A stretch of 64,000 bases of DNA from Pseudisothecium myosuroides. Its lineage: Eukaryota; Streptophyta; Bryopsida; Hypnales; Lembophyllaceae. Both the position numbers and the translations under genes were made by a program. Numbering within the stretch: position 1 is the stretch's first letter; each line of letters starts with the position of its first letter. The notes beneath the pieces are model-generated. The model was not told the origin of the DNA and searched no databases. It was given only the letters and a program-made list of their open reading frames with translations. This document shows, piece by piece, positions 11,285-23,326 of the stretch. Where the stretch lies: positions 1,116,001-1,180,000 of the forward strand of contig OX637293.1 in the NCBI GenBank assembly GCA_951799445.1. The letters are read 5' to 3'.

Positions 11285-12210
11285 ACTCATTCTTTGACCT
11301 TTGATCCTGGCAGATGGCGATGGAGGAACGGACATGACTTAATGGAGTACTCGACTGCCATTGGTAGAAATCTGATTAACTGTCAAAGCCAACATAGGAA
11401 ATCTATTCCTTCCAAGTGGCTTGGTCACCTATCCGTCACTTTCACTTCAGATTGGCAAGAGCTATGGCATAAAACAAGATCGCTGAAGGAAGCCACATTC
11501 ATGTGGTTAGTGTAGCACAACGCGGTGGTGGTCCACTTTTGGAGGGCCAAAATTGCCCCTGACATTGATACAAGGTGCAATTGTTGTGATTTAGCTATTG
11601 AAGAAACTCCTCTATATCATTTTTTCTCTTGTCCCAGAGTACAGGAGGTATGCGACTATGCTCAGTCTATAATCTATCATATTTGTGATGTGCAACTAGT
11701 TTTAGAGCCTCATTTTAGGCTTGACTTTTCCTAATGTATCTTTGGATCCTTGACTCCTCGACGATTCCATGTACTTAAGATCGTATGGACTCTACTACTT
11801 GGTTCGGCAATTTGGACTATATGGATCTCACGGAACTATCAAGTTTTTGCCCAATACCCTTGGCTTTTGGACTTTACCCAAAGTGTGCTTTGGAATGCCC
11901 TCCTTGACTCTGGCCACGCAGCTCAACTTGGGGCTCGCCGTCAACCTCAAGATAGAGTGAGAATTTGGGCCAAGTTTGATAGTATTTGGCTCAAATCTTC
12001 CATTATTGCTAGTAGGTTAGGCTCTACCATCTATTGGAACAAGAGGGCCCCCCCCCCTCTTGTAACTTCACTTAGGCCTCTCTTCCTTTTCGTCCGTTTT
12101 GGCTCTTATCTCTCATTGTCCAGCCTCCCTGGCTTGGTTGTTTTGTACTTTTTTTTAATGCAATGGTTCTTTCCATTTGTTCAAAAAAAAGAAAAAAAAG
12201 AAAATCTTAT
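11285..12210 (+). pseudogene. 3' end of a LINE with zf-RVT domain and A-rich tail
   Basis: Frames at 11340-11515, 11525-11734 and 11750-12229, separated by stops, encode the zinc-binding reverse transcriptase domain: FWRAKIAPDID, then RCNCC, EETPLYHFFSCP and the WTIWISRN segment. A poly-A-like tail follows at 12183-12205 (A runs broken by G), as expected for the 3' end of a LINE. It is homologous to the minus-strand fragment at 1-860. It is 5'-truncated and inactive. Confidence 0.78.
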
Positions 12211-12244
12211 AGAGAAACCAAATAGCTAGAGAGATTGATCTAAA

Positions 12245-14370
12245 ATTCTAAACTAGAAATTTATCGCCATCCTTTGGAAGTAAAATGATTTTACTTTGGT
12301 TCAATTTGGTGCAAGGATTTTAAGTTTAAAACATCTCTATGAATAGCGGTTGCAAGTTTGCATTTGTCTCATCCAAAAAGACTTGGGATCACATTTAGTC
12401 TTGAAGCCTTGTCTAAAAGGAGGGCCTTAATTGCTAAGAATATCTTTGATATGTGGAATCAAGGACTTGAGTGAACAATTGATTATGGGCAAGTGTGACT
12501 AGGAGGTCATACTTTTGAGTTTCGATACTTCCCATACGTTCCACCTCATTTGTTTCATTATTGGAATCAATTGTATAAAGTATAGAATAGTAATTGGTTA
12601 TATACACCATCATATATATCTTCTTGTTTAGTTAGGACTACGGACTATTTAATCATATAGAAGTTCCTTGATGACTACAAATTTCCTCATCCAATTATTG
12701 TGACTTTTAGAAAAGCCTTCATTGCAATGGTCTCCTAGTCTAATTTAATTTGACAAGATTTTATCAAATTAATATTCAAAATTCTGATGGCAAATTTATT
12801 GGACTTCTGCTTGGTCTTGTTCAAGGCATTTGTGAGCATTTGTGTTTTTTCAATTGTTTTGAAATTTCATTTGTGCCTCAAAGACCTTCACATCACTACA
12901 AGAGAAAGGGGTGTCTTAAGTATAGACCCATAAGTAATGAACTTTTAGGTGATTTTTAGTAAATTTTTAATAAAAACACATGTATTTCTAGTAAAATTTT
13001 ACTAAAAATCTCCTAAAAGATCATTACTTATAGGACTATACTACTAGGACTATACTACTAGGACTATACATAAACAAAAACTTATCAGACTAATCTTATA
13101 TTGCTTGGCCTTGTAAGCAATGCCAAATATTGTAATGTGGGCCATTCTACCATGTAATCTGGAGATACTTTTATAGGAGATTAGCAGCTCAATGCTTAAC
13201 AAAGCTGATGAAACTTAGGCAATTAGGTTGTTTGCTAATATGAAATCATGCAACATCATGATGGATTCCATCAAAATTTGTCAAAGTCACTAAAAGACAA
13301 ATGTCAAAATAATAGATGTGAGGCAAACATTTGGTTTTAGGTTTGATCAGCTCTACAATTGTACAATTGGGTACAATTATTTACGATTTTTTCACTTAGG
13401 CTTCATTACAAAGTTCAACAACTTTAGGAAGCTCTAGCGTGCTAAAAAATGAACCAATTCTAAAATCGCAAATTATATTGGAATTGCAATGAAGTGCACT
13501 TCAACTTCATAACAAATGAAAAAGGAAGAATTTGAAATCATACAACAATTTAGAACTATCTACTATTTTATAGAGAACCGTTGGAAGATAGTCAAAGTTT
13601 TTTTGCAATGGGGTGAAGAACAAGTAAGAAATCATACAAGCAATTCAAGTGGTATGAGATTAAGTATTTCTAAAGCAATTGTGAAGCTTAAATTCTTATA
13701 TGTACCATTGAATAGAAGTTGTAATTTTCACAAATGTTGGCAACATTAGATAGTACATAGTATATAGAAAACATCAAATTCTTTGTATGATTTTCAATTA
13801 CATATGTGTGTTTGTAATGATGATAAAGTAGACTTTAGAGTGATTCCAACGCAATTCAAAATTCAAAATTCTGTTCATTTTTGAGTGCATATAGACCTCC
13901 CAAAGTTTGCCTAATCTTAGGAGGATCCAAAAATTCGTAAATGAGTTGTACCTGACTCTACTTGTAACTATTCACCTTATTGTGACCTAAATTTTAACTA
14001 TTAATGATTGCTCACTTTAGGTTGAATGAATCAAAATAATGCATCTATTCCTAGCTACTTATGGATAAAATGTTGCCAACAAACTCGTCTATATTGATTT
14101 GTCCTATTATGTAATTAAAGGAAATCAACATAATCTAATAATCTAATAAAATTAGTAGCACTTCAAATTTTCATTTTTGTGGAAATCGGTACAATAGACC
14201 AATATTTCAACTTGCATAAATCCGAAATAGAGTGGCTTTTGAATTTGAAAATTAGTGTTGCATTCACTATTAGGACAAACAAGTGTAGCTTAGGGACGTT
14301 TCACAATATGTCCAAAATCTCAACCCTTGAAGTCCTGCCAACTTCCTTGGGTTCCTCATCCACCGAATAT
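12245..14370. other. AT-rich intergenic DNA upstream of LIP2
   Basis: Apart from the small foldback at 12921-13040 and its adjoining 14-bp repeats, nothing is recognised. Candidate promoter sequence for LIP2 must lie in the last few hundred bases; a TATA-like CTATATTT occurs near 14393. Confidence 0.45.
12921..13040. repeat. 120-bp foldback followed by a 14-bp tandem repeat
   Basis: The left arm begins TATAGACCCATAAGTAATGA and the right arm ends as its near-perfect inverse. The arms continue through 'ttttaggtgatttttagtaaa' into a short A/T loop. AGGACTATACTACT is then repeated about 2.7 times at 13032-13069. Probably a small MITE. Confidence 0.7.
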
Positions 14371-14615
14371 CAATGGAGATCAAATATCATCCACTATATT
14401 TCATCGGGCAATCGTCTCTTTCATCCATAAAAAAACTGGAGCACCTCCTCACAGCGACTTCGCCATTGCGAGGCGCAGCGCAATCGCAGTATCACTCACA
14501 ACCAACAGACGCAAATCGATGCACGCGACGGAAATCAACAAATTCCCTAAGAATCCCAAATCTCAATCAGCAATTTGCAGAATTTGAAGCTTTTCGTTGC
14601 CCGAAATTGGTTGCC

Positions 14616-15296
14616 ATGGCGATCAGGAGGCGGTTGGAGGTGTGGCGGATGCGCGGTTTGGTGAAATACGCAGAAGCCGAGATTTTGCAACGCCAGCTGA
14701 TAGAGCGGCGTCGACAAGGCGGCTCAGACGTGGTCCTCTCCTTGCAACACCCTCCTACCTTCACCGTGGGCAAACGCCGCACTTTGTACAATTTGCTCGC
14801 CTCACCCGCGGATCTGGAAAGCCTGAACGCGGAGGTTCACACTACTGAGCGTGGCGGAGACATCACGTACCACGGTCCAGGACAACCAGTGCTGTATCCG
14901 ATTTTAGGATTACGGGAATTAAGAATCGGGGTACGAGCTTACGTCGAGGGGTTGGAGGATGTGATGGTGGCGGTGTGCAAGATGCATGGGGTGGAGGCTC
15001 GTGGGCGGATGGAGAAGGAGACTGGGGTTTGGGTGGAGGGGTTGCGGAAGATCGGCGCCATTGGGGTTAGGGTTTCGTCGGGGTCGATTACCTCTCATGG
15101 ATTGGCGTTTAATGTGGATCCTGATCTTAGTCATTTTGATTACATTGTACCGTGCGGGATAAGGGATAAGGAGGTGACGTCGTTGCGGAAGGAAGTGGCG
15201 CCGGATGTGGCAGATGTCGATGTGGTGACGGAGGAGCTGATTCAGGGCTTGGCGACGCAGTTTGGGTTTGACGCTGTGGACATGGAGGTTACTTAG
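14616..15296 (+). CDS. LIP2: Lipoyl(octanoyl) transferase, mitochondrial type
   Basis: A 226-aa LipB-family enzyme that moves the octanoyl group from octanoyl-acyl carrier protein to the lipoyl domains of enzymes such as glycine decarboxylase H protein and pyruvate dehydrogenase E2. Seen in order: LQHPPTFTVGKR (about residues 43-54), the RGGDITYHGPGQ motif (about 79-90), ETGVWVEG, the catalytic-Lys segment KIGAIGVRVSSGS and SHGLAFNVD, and PCGI carrying the nucleophilic Cys. The length and the N-terminal LEVW segment fit plant LIP2, which is why the ATG at 14616 is chosen. The frame stays open for 81 more codons upstream to an ATG at 14373, so a longer leader for targeting cannot be excluded. 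The coding region has no intron. Confidence 0.95.
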   Translation: MAIRRRLEVWRMRGLVKYAEAEILQRQLIERRRQGGSDVVLSLQHPPTFTVGKRRTLYNLLASPADLESLNAEVHTTERGGDITYHGPGQPVLYPILGLRELRIGVRAYVEGLEDVMVAVCKMHGVEARGRMEKETGVWVEGLRKIGAIGVRVSSGSITSHGLAFNVDPDLSHFDYIVPCGIRDKEVTSLRKEVAPDVADVDVVTEELIQGLATQFGFDAVDMEVT

Positions 15297-17071
15297 GTTT
15301 CTGTGCACTTGGATTTTTATGAGGTGATTGACTGGAGGAGTCGAGGATGACGAAGCGGAGGAGTACAGCTTTTTGCAACAGGTGCGTAATGATACCTTCG
15401 ACTTTGATGTTCCATACCCAGAATTCCAAGAGCTCTTTGGAGGGTTTCATTTTCAATCTCTAGTTAGGACTGGAAGGTGGAGTTGTGTTGTTGGTCTATC
15501 ACATTACTTCTGTCTTGTTTTTTTGAGGATTTTGAATGTTAGAGCTGATCTTTGCTGCTGCAGGAGTACTGTACCATGTAGCAGGTTCTTCCCTTCAGTT
15601 TGCAGAAGAAGTCATGATGTTATTGGTGATTATGGATGACTTAGGGTTTTATTTATCAGGGAATGGCTAGTGTCACTTTTTTGAGTTTTGTGGGAGGCTA
15701 TGTGGCTACGGTAGAGTGGGTAAGGTGCTTTAGCAGGTTACTCATTCAGAAATGGCTTGGTGCTGATGCAGGATCTCGGGAAGACTCTCTTGTGGCGGTC
15801 CCTCCTTCTACAATGCCACGAGATTCGATGGTAATTTGGACGCACTCATTCGAATGGTGAGTGCCGTTGGTCCGCTTTCGATTCAGTGTGAAGGGCACAA
15901 TTACTTGCATTAAAAGACGTGGATAATTATGACGGAGTAATTTGCCGGTACTTGTTTCTCAACTCTTCTCAAGTTTGGTACATAACCTTGAGGTTCAACT
16001 CTGGAGAGTGTGTTCCCAAGTTCATAGAGTGGTACATGACTTAGAGGTTCAATGCTGCTGCTTTGGATCCATTTAAAATAAACACAGCCATAGTAGGACC
16101 GTTTTGTGGCCACCGTGGTGCATCTCTTGTACTATCTTTTCCATTGTTAAATTTAACTATGATTTTCAGTCCAGGGTTACAGCTGTATCTTCTAAGTCAA
16201 CCAATTTTTTCGAACGAAGTGATCAAGAATACAACTTGTGCGCACGAAGCTCATAAACTTCTAACTCCGAAGTCTGAGCGTATTAAGCGCCGATATGGTC
16301 AAAAGTTTCTGCTTCCACATCTGTAGGAGTCGAAATGAAACAATTGGGAAGGTCGAAGGAAAAGAAAGAAGAACTCATGCCCTATTTTTTACTTTATTAG
16401 TCCAGTCGAAGTCTAATCTTGAACCAGTTGGAGTCTATCCTTTTTGGAAGAAATCTTGTGTAGGTTTACATGGAGCTACTAGAATGAGGGATAAAGTAGT
16501 TGTGAGTATGTTGGAAGAATCGTTTGGCTAGGAGAAAACGAAAGAGACCTCGTAGAAAGAGAGAGAAACTCCAACCAGTTCATATGGTTGAGAGTCTGTT
16601 TACGTAAATTCCCACGATTGACTCGGAAAGAGAAAGAGGAAGACTTGAAAATACTTATATTTGATCTGCGTGCTCATTAAAGATTGTCCTCGAGCATTCA
16701 TTCTGTTTAGGAAGTTATCGTATTTGACTATAAGCCTTGAGAGTGTGTTTGTTTTATTTTGTTTGTTGTATAAATGGATAGTAGAGTATTACCAGCTTTA
16801 GTTCATGTAGGAGTTGTATCTAATCTCAGGTACTCGGATTGTGTGTGATTGCCACTGTATCGTGTGTGCGATTCGCCACCTAAAACATAGTTCATTCATT
16901 TCAAGTGGCAGTTGTGGGTGCGCAGGTTTAACCCCATGTTGCCGAGTGGAAAGGGAATCATTTACTCTTGAGCGAGAGCTTGGAACATCTGCCAGCAGAG
17001 TCGCCCGTGGGTTTACAGTGCTGCGCAGGGCGCACGTACCTTGTCGGGTACTGACAAGTGTCGGATATTCT
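15297..17071 (+). other. Downstream region of LIP2, possible spliced 3' untranslated region; no separate gene
   Basis: The composition stays gene-like to about 16000. A good 5' splice site (CAACAG/GTGCGT, about 15380) and several CTGCAG- or GATGCAG-type 3' sites (about 15562, 15770) suggest introns after the stop codon. Frames here (15328-15639, 15663-15860, 16063-16326) show no domain and are not called. Confidence 0.4.
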
Positions 17072-17143
17072 GGGTATCTGGTCTAGTGGTATGATTCTTG
17101 CTTAGGGTGCAAGAGGTCGGGAGTTCGATTCTCCCGATACCCC
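17072..17143 (+). tRNA. trnP-AGG: tRNA-Pro (anticodon AGG)
   Basis: 72 nt fold as a complete cloverleaf: acceptor stem GGGTATC/GATACCC (7 of 7 pairs), D-arm with TGGTCTAGTGG (also the A box), anticodon stem CTTGC/GCAAG with loop TTAGGGT and so anticodon AGG, a 5-base variable loop, and T-arm GGGAG-TTCGATT-CTCCC (B box). No intron and no encoded CCA. It reads CCU proline codons. It is a nuclear type, transcribed by RNA polymerase III from its internal boxes; a CAA motif lies about 18 bases upstream. Confidence 0.97.
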
Positions 17144-17144
17144 C

Positions 17145-17152
17145 TTTTTTTT
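17145..17152 (+). terminator. RNA polymerase III T-run terminator of tRNA-Pro
   Basis: Eight consecutive T one base after the acceptor stem, the usual Pol III stop signal. Confidence 0.9.
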
Positions 17153-18580
17153 CCTTCGGGATTCTGGGACATGTATGATATCACCGTAAATTGACCACGA
17201 CTTTTGTTTTATTTCGAGCAACAGATGATAAGTATGTGCACACCATCTCAACATCACATAGTTTTCAAGTTTAACATCCTACTAATATTTCATATGTGTT
17301 TATCACATTCAGCATAAATACAGTATGCTATACCCACCAAGATTTTATCACATTCTACATAAATACATACTAGGTCTACAAAAAGGAGATTCTATCTCAC
17401 ATTCCACAACTCTTCAAAGGAGATAACACTTTGGAGAACAAAGAATCTCATCGAGCCCAATTTGGTGTGAAACCTATGAATTGAGGAGTATGGAATTCAA
17501 AGGTATGGCACCCTAGTTCTAGGTACAAAAGTGCATTGACAATAGTGCATTGACAATAGTTTCTATAATTGATGAAAATACCATTGCATATCAATATTCT
17601 TTGTTTCTTAATGATGAATGTAACAACATTTGTGAACAAGGTGGTAGACCATTTTATTGGAAGAATCTTGTGTAGACTTGCAGGGAGCTATGAGAATGAT
17701 GGAGAGAATAGTGGATAGGATGGTGAGAGAATCAAATTTGCTAATAGAGAACTTTTTGGAGCATAATCCTTAAGTGTTCCAAGTGACCAAAAAGGTCTCC
17801 ACATCATTTGGAAGTCCAATTCAAAATGTTGTAACTTTTTGCATCTCATGTCCAAATTTAATGAAACTTGTAAAATTTCTGCTCTCTTCTAATTTGTGAT
17901 TAAATTTTTAGATCAACTCAAGATGTATTGATTTTTTGGAAGCCATTTGAAGTTTACAAGTTCAATTTGAATTCACCAAAGTGCATTTTAACTTGGAGGC
18001 ATTTATCTCCTTCATTCAATCTTTGTAACTACTAATTGACATTTCAAAGCCATTTTGCAAATACAATGAATCATTTGAATGATATTTTCTTTCACCAATG
18101 TTTCTATGCTAGTTTTGAAGTACTTTATAGTTTAAAGTTTCTTCATTGGACTAGGTTAAAAAATCAAATTTCACATCTAATGTGTTGCTAGGAAAATTTC
18201 AACATCCTTTTCCAACACTAAAACATTATAATGTTGTCAAGTCAAATGACTCCAAATTTGATTCACATCATCTACAACACATACACTACAAGATTGTATG
18301 GTTGAGATTTCTATACCTTAGTGACATTTGGACCTATAACACTTCAAAAGCAATGAACCCCAAAATTGCTACGGTTAAAAGGTACTCCAGTACCATTTTT
18401 GGGCAAATAAGCTTAACTTCATGCGGAATAAAGACACCCGTACTAAAAGAATACTTCTCTGTTCAGGAATGTTATGGAATGAGTTTTACAATAAATCAAC
18501 AGGGAGTTAGCAATATAGTTTCAGTAACAGAAATTGAATTGTTCAATCCCAAATATGAATAGTGTACAAGAATATATTCA
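17153..18580. other. AT-rich intergenic DNA, nothing recognised
   Basis: Low-complexity AT-rich sequence between the tRNA and the 3' end of the TCAIM-like gene. A 15-bp direct duplication (GTGCATTGACAATA) occurs near 17531-17560. No gene supported; the last 100-200 bases may be the 3' untranslated region of the minus-strand gene. Confidence 0.5.
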
Positions 18581-21215
18581 TTACAAGTCAGATATACTGA
18601 AATCCCATTTCAAATGTGCTAGTCCCTTGAAGCCTGGCAATGGCAGACGATACTCATCTGAAATCATGAGAGACAGGCCTTCAGTATATCTCATCAACTC
18701 TGGAACACTCCTCAACAACCTGGCAAACGCGGATGCTTGTTGGTCGCTAGAGAGTTTAGGATCCACCAACAGATGCCTCAGCTTCAGTTTTTTCCTGACT
18801 TCTACTTGAAGATCCTCAATCCTTTTCCTTTCCTCCTCGTGCTTCCGTCTGTACCAAAGTGCCTCATGGCCTCGCTCCGAAATAAATCGACATACAACCA
18901 AATAACTGGCTGAGACTGGCACAACGATTGCGCCCGTGACTTTGTCAATAGAGCAGCCTGAAGCCTGGCTGCTTGATGCGGACAAATCAAACACTTCTCT
19001 GGCCGCTATTGCACCAGAGCAGACAACAGATTCAGAATGTGCCACTTGCAACGAGTCCTGCATTTGAGCATGACATGCGACAGAATTCTTTGATGCTCGA
19101 AAATCACTATGCTGAGTTCATCTAAGTGCCCAAATAAAAACTAGAAATTCCGTTTAGAGCTAATAATCGATTTTGGTAGCTTCCAGAACCTATTTCTGTT
19201 GTTAAAAAATGAAGGGCATGATTTCCTCTGACTTGGTACATTTTGTACCTTCTTAGAAACTTCTTGAGTGATTGATCTCAACTCTAGCAGATATTGAAGT
19301 CGCCGCTTTTGACCAGTTTTGGTCATTTGGGTACTTAGCGGCTATATATGAGCTTCCTTTACAATATTGTATTCTAAATGACCCTTCCTAGAAGCATCCA
19401 AATGACTCAATTGAAATCCTACAGATATGATATGGAGATGGAGATAGACACTTAGGGGCTAAAATACATGTCACAGGGCGAGAGGAAATTTTACCAGCAA
19501 CTCGGACGAGTAGCTCGTTAAACCTGCCAGCACTTATAGGGCCATGTGTCTTAGCACCTTCAGCCATTTCGGAAAGGAAATGAAAATACGCAGGAGTAGT
19601 TGCCAGCGATGCGTAGGTAAAGACCATTGCCACTTGCATGGCTTTAGCAATCTCAAACTCTCTTGAACGATACTCTTTCACTGCAGTTTTCCGAGCTGCT
19701 GCATCTGCTAGATCCACCTGCCAAAATAGATCATGGATAATAAATCATTGGTCGTCAAATTTGGAAGGAAAATACCAGAACAGAGCCATTGTCCATCCTA
19801 ACCTTCAAAAAAAAATAAGGATATGAGACAATCACGCAATTATAAGACAAATGATATAAATCTAGAATGAGGATCCAAAAAAACCATTGAAAGCAATACA
19901 AAAGTAGAAACCGCACCTGGCGCAGAAACTGAATCCAGGATTCGACACCATCATTACGATCTATCCATAGATTCCCAACAGCATCAATTCCATAACAGTC
20001 TCCTATCATAAGTGCAAACCCAAGCAGTGAAATGTCTCCGCATCTGTCCAAAACTTGTGCAAGTCTTTCCAAGGCCTCCATTGATTCTACACTAGAATCA
20101 GTTAGAGGTGGCAGGAGGGAAACGGTAATCCCACTTCTCATCTTCATTGCATTCTTTACCATAAGGACCTGCATTGAAAACAACGATGATTACGAAGGCA
20201 TCCGTACCCCACTGCATGTCCTGATAATCTGCCTCAAAAAAGAATATCAGCTACATTTACAAACACATTTTGATGTTAAAAAATGACAAATTAAGGTGTC
20301 GCAAGATACGTAGCTTGCTGTGGTAGAGATCCCTTGGTACAACAATTATGATATAAAAAGATGCAACTTCACAGGCAACTTCAAAATCAAAAGACCCCAC
20401 CATGCTCTTGAGGTGAAGGCATCCATTTACCTGCTGTTCACGATTTAATGCTGAAGCATCTTTCCGTTGTAACTCTGAAGCCTGTTGGAAAAAATCTGAA
20501 AGACTAACATGATCATCGCCAACCCAACCTTGAGAGACTTCAGAAGACAAGCCACAAGCAGCGAATAACTTCCCAATGGCGACTTTCGTTCCGGGTAGCA
20601 TTTCAGCCCCTCTTTGAGGATGAAACTTGACTTGTGGTGGTGGAAGGGAGACCTCGACTCGCTGTAACGTCTTGTCATCTTCGGCCTCATCATCACTTGA
20701 GTCCTTGATAAAGAACTCAAAATGGTAAGAGAAACGACTGGAAGTGTTCCCGCCCCTGGCAGCGTTCAAATATTCCTGAAGCAACTGAAAGGAACGTAGG
20801 TTTGTTGCCTGCAGCATGAAGTGCAAGAAGCTCACTACATGAAATTTCAAGAAGATCTGAATAATTCAAAATTCAACATTCTAGTCAAGTAAGGAATTAT
20901 TTGAGTGCTAAAAATACTGCAGTTCGCAGAAAGCTCTAGAAGTTCAAAGCATTCACCCAAAAACTTTCAAGTCCATCTTCAATTCTTACCAAAGGAGTTA
21001 CTACATGAACCACGCTGGACACTGACCTGTTCGGTAGGAAAATTATGGAGTAGGTCAGGATGAATAAGCTTGTAAAGGCGGCGAAGTTCATTTTTAAATT
21101 TGGGGAGCGTGTGAGCATCATCATGCATCCATCGAGCTACTTGCAAAATGTGATGGTCTCCTTGACCCAAAGCTGCGCCACGTCTCAAGAATAACTTCCA
21201 TCCGCATGCCCACAT
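18581..21215 (-). CDS. TCAIM-like protein (DUF4460/DUF4461), predicted mitochondrial, six coding exons
   Basis: Exons on the minus strand: 21027-21215, 20431-20808, 19917-20168, 19776-19802, 19475-19717, 18581-19057. All introns are GT-AG in phase 0 and the joined product is 521 aa, close to the size of human T-cell activation inhibitor, mitochondrial. The N-terminus is Arg-rich and amphipathic (MWACGWKLFLRRG), as in a mitochondrial presequence. The family signature LYKLIHPDLLHNFP (about residues 47-60) runs across the first intron into SFQLLQEYLN; next come an acidic SSDDEAEDD stretch and, near the C-terminus, a coiled-coil EEERKRIEDLQVEVRKK and GLSLMISDEYRLPLPGF. The biochemical role in plants is unknown. 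A 27-nt microexon is inferred from splice sites. The start is the first Met before the presequence; the exon itself opens at 21243. Confidence 0.85.
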
Positions 21216-21243
21216 CTGACGGTCATTCAAACGCGCAGCCCCC

Positions 21244-22330
21244 CTGAGGGCACAAAGCAACAAACAAGTCACTTGTCAGAGAATCATGACAGTACTGAAA
21301 CATTCAGAGAACGATGAGAATTTCCAGTCAACAGGCACTTGTTTGCAGCATTGACCCCTCATGGACCAAGGATTCAATGACTCGAGAATTTAAGGAATTT
21401 TGCGAAACGAATTAGCAGTTAGGGTTTAGGGTTTCGAATGACTCTTGGATTTGAGGATTTAGAACAAAGAAAGGAGTGGCATGGTCGTCCATACGAAGGC
21501 GCAAATCCTCCAAGTCATTCGAAATCGGATATCTTGCATTCAGATGTTAAATAATGAAACTCCGACTTCTTTCAGAGTTAACAGGAATGTATGCTTAAAG
21601 CCAAGTAATAATTTTTCACTCACTCTGTATAAACCCTAAATTCAACATTGAAGAAAAGAACCTCTAAAGGACTGCTCACAGAACTTCAAACCTCAGCCGT
21701 TCTATACAAGAAGAGTCGCGAATAGATAGACGCTTCGAATTATCCATGAAAATATGAAAACAAAGACAATTCTAAAAAAATACAGTCGTTGAAGCGCACC
21801 AACAAAGCATTGGAATAGAGGGAAAACGATGACAGGCTTCATCCAGTGTTTCCCACTTAGATAGAAACTGGAAACCCTAACTAGTGACAATTGCATAACC
21901 AGGCAAAGAATCCAATTAAGTGCTTCGATAAGCGCTCGCAATAGAATTGAGGTCGAGTGAGATCTAAACTCAGAAATCATCAGACATTAAAAGGGAAAGA
22001 AAGCCTCTTCGTCAAACTCGAGGTCGGGATACAAAAGATGAAAACGGATTTCGACTGAAGGATTGGAGGCAGAGATGAAGATGATCAAAAATGGATTCAC
22101 AACCAATTTTCAGACAGAAAGAGAGAGAGAGAGAGTCTTACCGCTAGACAAAAGCTCGCATGAGCTAGGGTTTCGGGTTGGTAGCGTTCAGCCTTTGTAT
22201 GCAACAATCTCTTGGACACTTCGCGCAATTTTGCAACCAAAAACAAAGGCGCAGAGCGGGGGAAGTGGCGCAATTGGGACACACACAAGGCCAGGAACCA
22301 GAGGGAGACTCGCGAATGAGACTCGCGAAT
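21244..22330 (-). promoter_or_regulatory. 5' untranslated intron, leader exon and promoter of the TCAIM-like gene
   Basis: On the minus strand a 5' splice site GCG/GTAAGA at 22141 and a 3' site CCCTCAG at 21244 define a likely 898-bp leader intron. Telo-box type motifs (AAACCCTAA or its inverse) occur near 21421-21435, 21641, 21881 and 22167, typical of plant housekeeping gene leaders. A CT-rich stretch at 22119-22136 follows the splice site. Confidence 0.55.
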
Positions 22331-22589
22331 GGATGAAGTAAGGTACGTGCACCACTCTCCTAATTGCGACCTATCTACAAGCGGCCAAGATTTCAAGTTT
22401 GAGTTATTGGATGAGTTATTGGATTGGAGCCCAACTCAAGTAACAAAGTTTATCTTTTTTTCCTTCTTAAAACACATGGACAATTTCCTTTGCAAGGGAA
22501 AAGAGTACATATAACTAAAGGACCTCGTCCTTGGCGGAATTTTTTACATTTTTCACAATCTCTAATAACGAAGTTTATCAATTCGAAGG

Positions 22590-22733
22590 TAAGGTAGTTT
22601 GCTCTTAAAGTGACCATTTAAGCCTACCTAAGTCATCATTGACAATAATAGATATTTCAAGCAACAGGTTGTATATTTGCTACTAGATAGGGGTTGCATT
22701 TATAACACAGTCACTTTAGAGCAGACTACCTTA
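22590..22733. mobile_element. 144-bp TA-flanked MITE with AGGTAGTTTGCTC ends
   Basis: The left end TAAGGTAGTTTGCTCTTAAA is inverted at the right as TTTAGAGCAGACTACCTTA. It has the same AGGTAG terminus and TA flank as the elements at 977, 34599 and 40403 but an unrelated interior. Confidence 0.7.
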
Positions 22734-23322
22734 AGTGCACGCTTGATCGACAGAAATAGCAACTGAGTATACTTATTATTTTTAGCACAAATTATTTCTA
22801 TTGGATCTTAATGGCAAACGAAAGTATTTTAACATACTTGAGCATGAATTAAGCTTATTTGGACATAAATTATATAAGTTATAAATTTTTTAGAGTATTG
22901 TATAAAGGCATACGAAAAAGTGACGCTAGACTCTCCTAGGCTCTTATAATTTTATTTTGAACATCTTGTTGTCATCAATATCTAGGTTTTAGTATTGCTA
23001 TTGGTTCAAATGTAGGTGTCATATTTGGGGTAGTGATAATTATGGGTGCATATGCCTTTAGTTTCTACACAAATTTATTTCATAACATCTTTGAACATCA
23101 TAGTAGGGGGCCCCTATGCTTCCTCTAAATTGAGGCTCCTTTCATTGTAGAAAACCTTGGATAGAAGTTTGTCTATGAACACTTGGCCATATTACTATAC
23201 AATGGTGTACAATATTTTTACAAACAGTCTATTGTGCCATTCAAAGAAATTTTCATGTGTGAAACATAGTACATATTTTTTTTATGATGCAAATTATTCA
23301 TTACATTCTTTTACAATATCAT
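22734..23322. other. AT-rich intergenic DNA, nothing recognised
   Basis: Short frames only; no repeats pair across it. Confidence 0.5.
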
Positions 23323-23326
23323 TTAA

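Noticed and set aside
15328..15639. 103-codon frame after LIP2
   Set aside because: No domain, crosses likely splice sites, and is better explained as spliced 3' untranslated sequence or intron.
21421..21440. Interstitial telomere tract (AGGGTTT units)
   Set aside because: Only two units; it fits a telo-box in a plant gene leader rather than a telomere relic.
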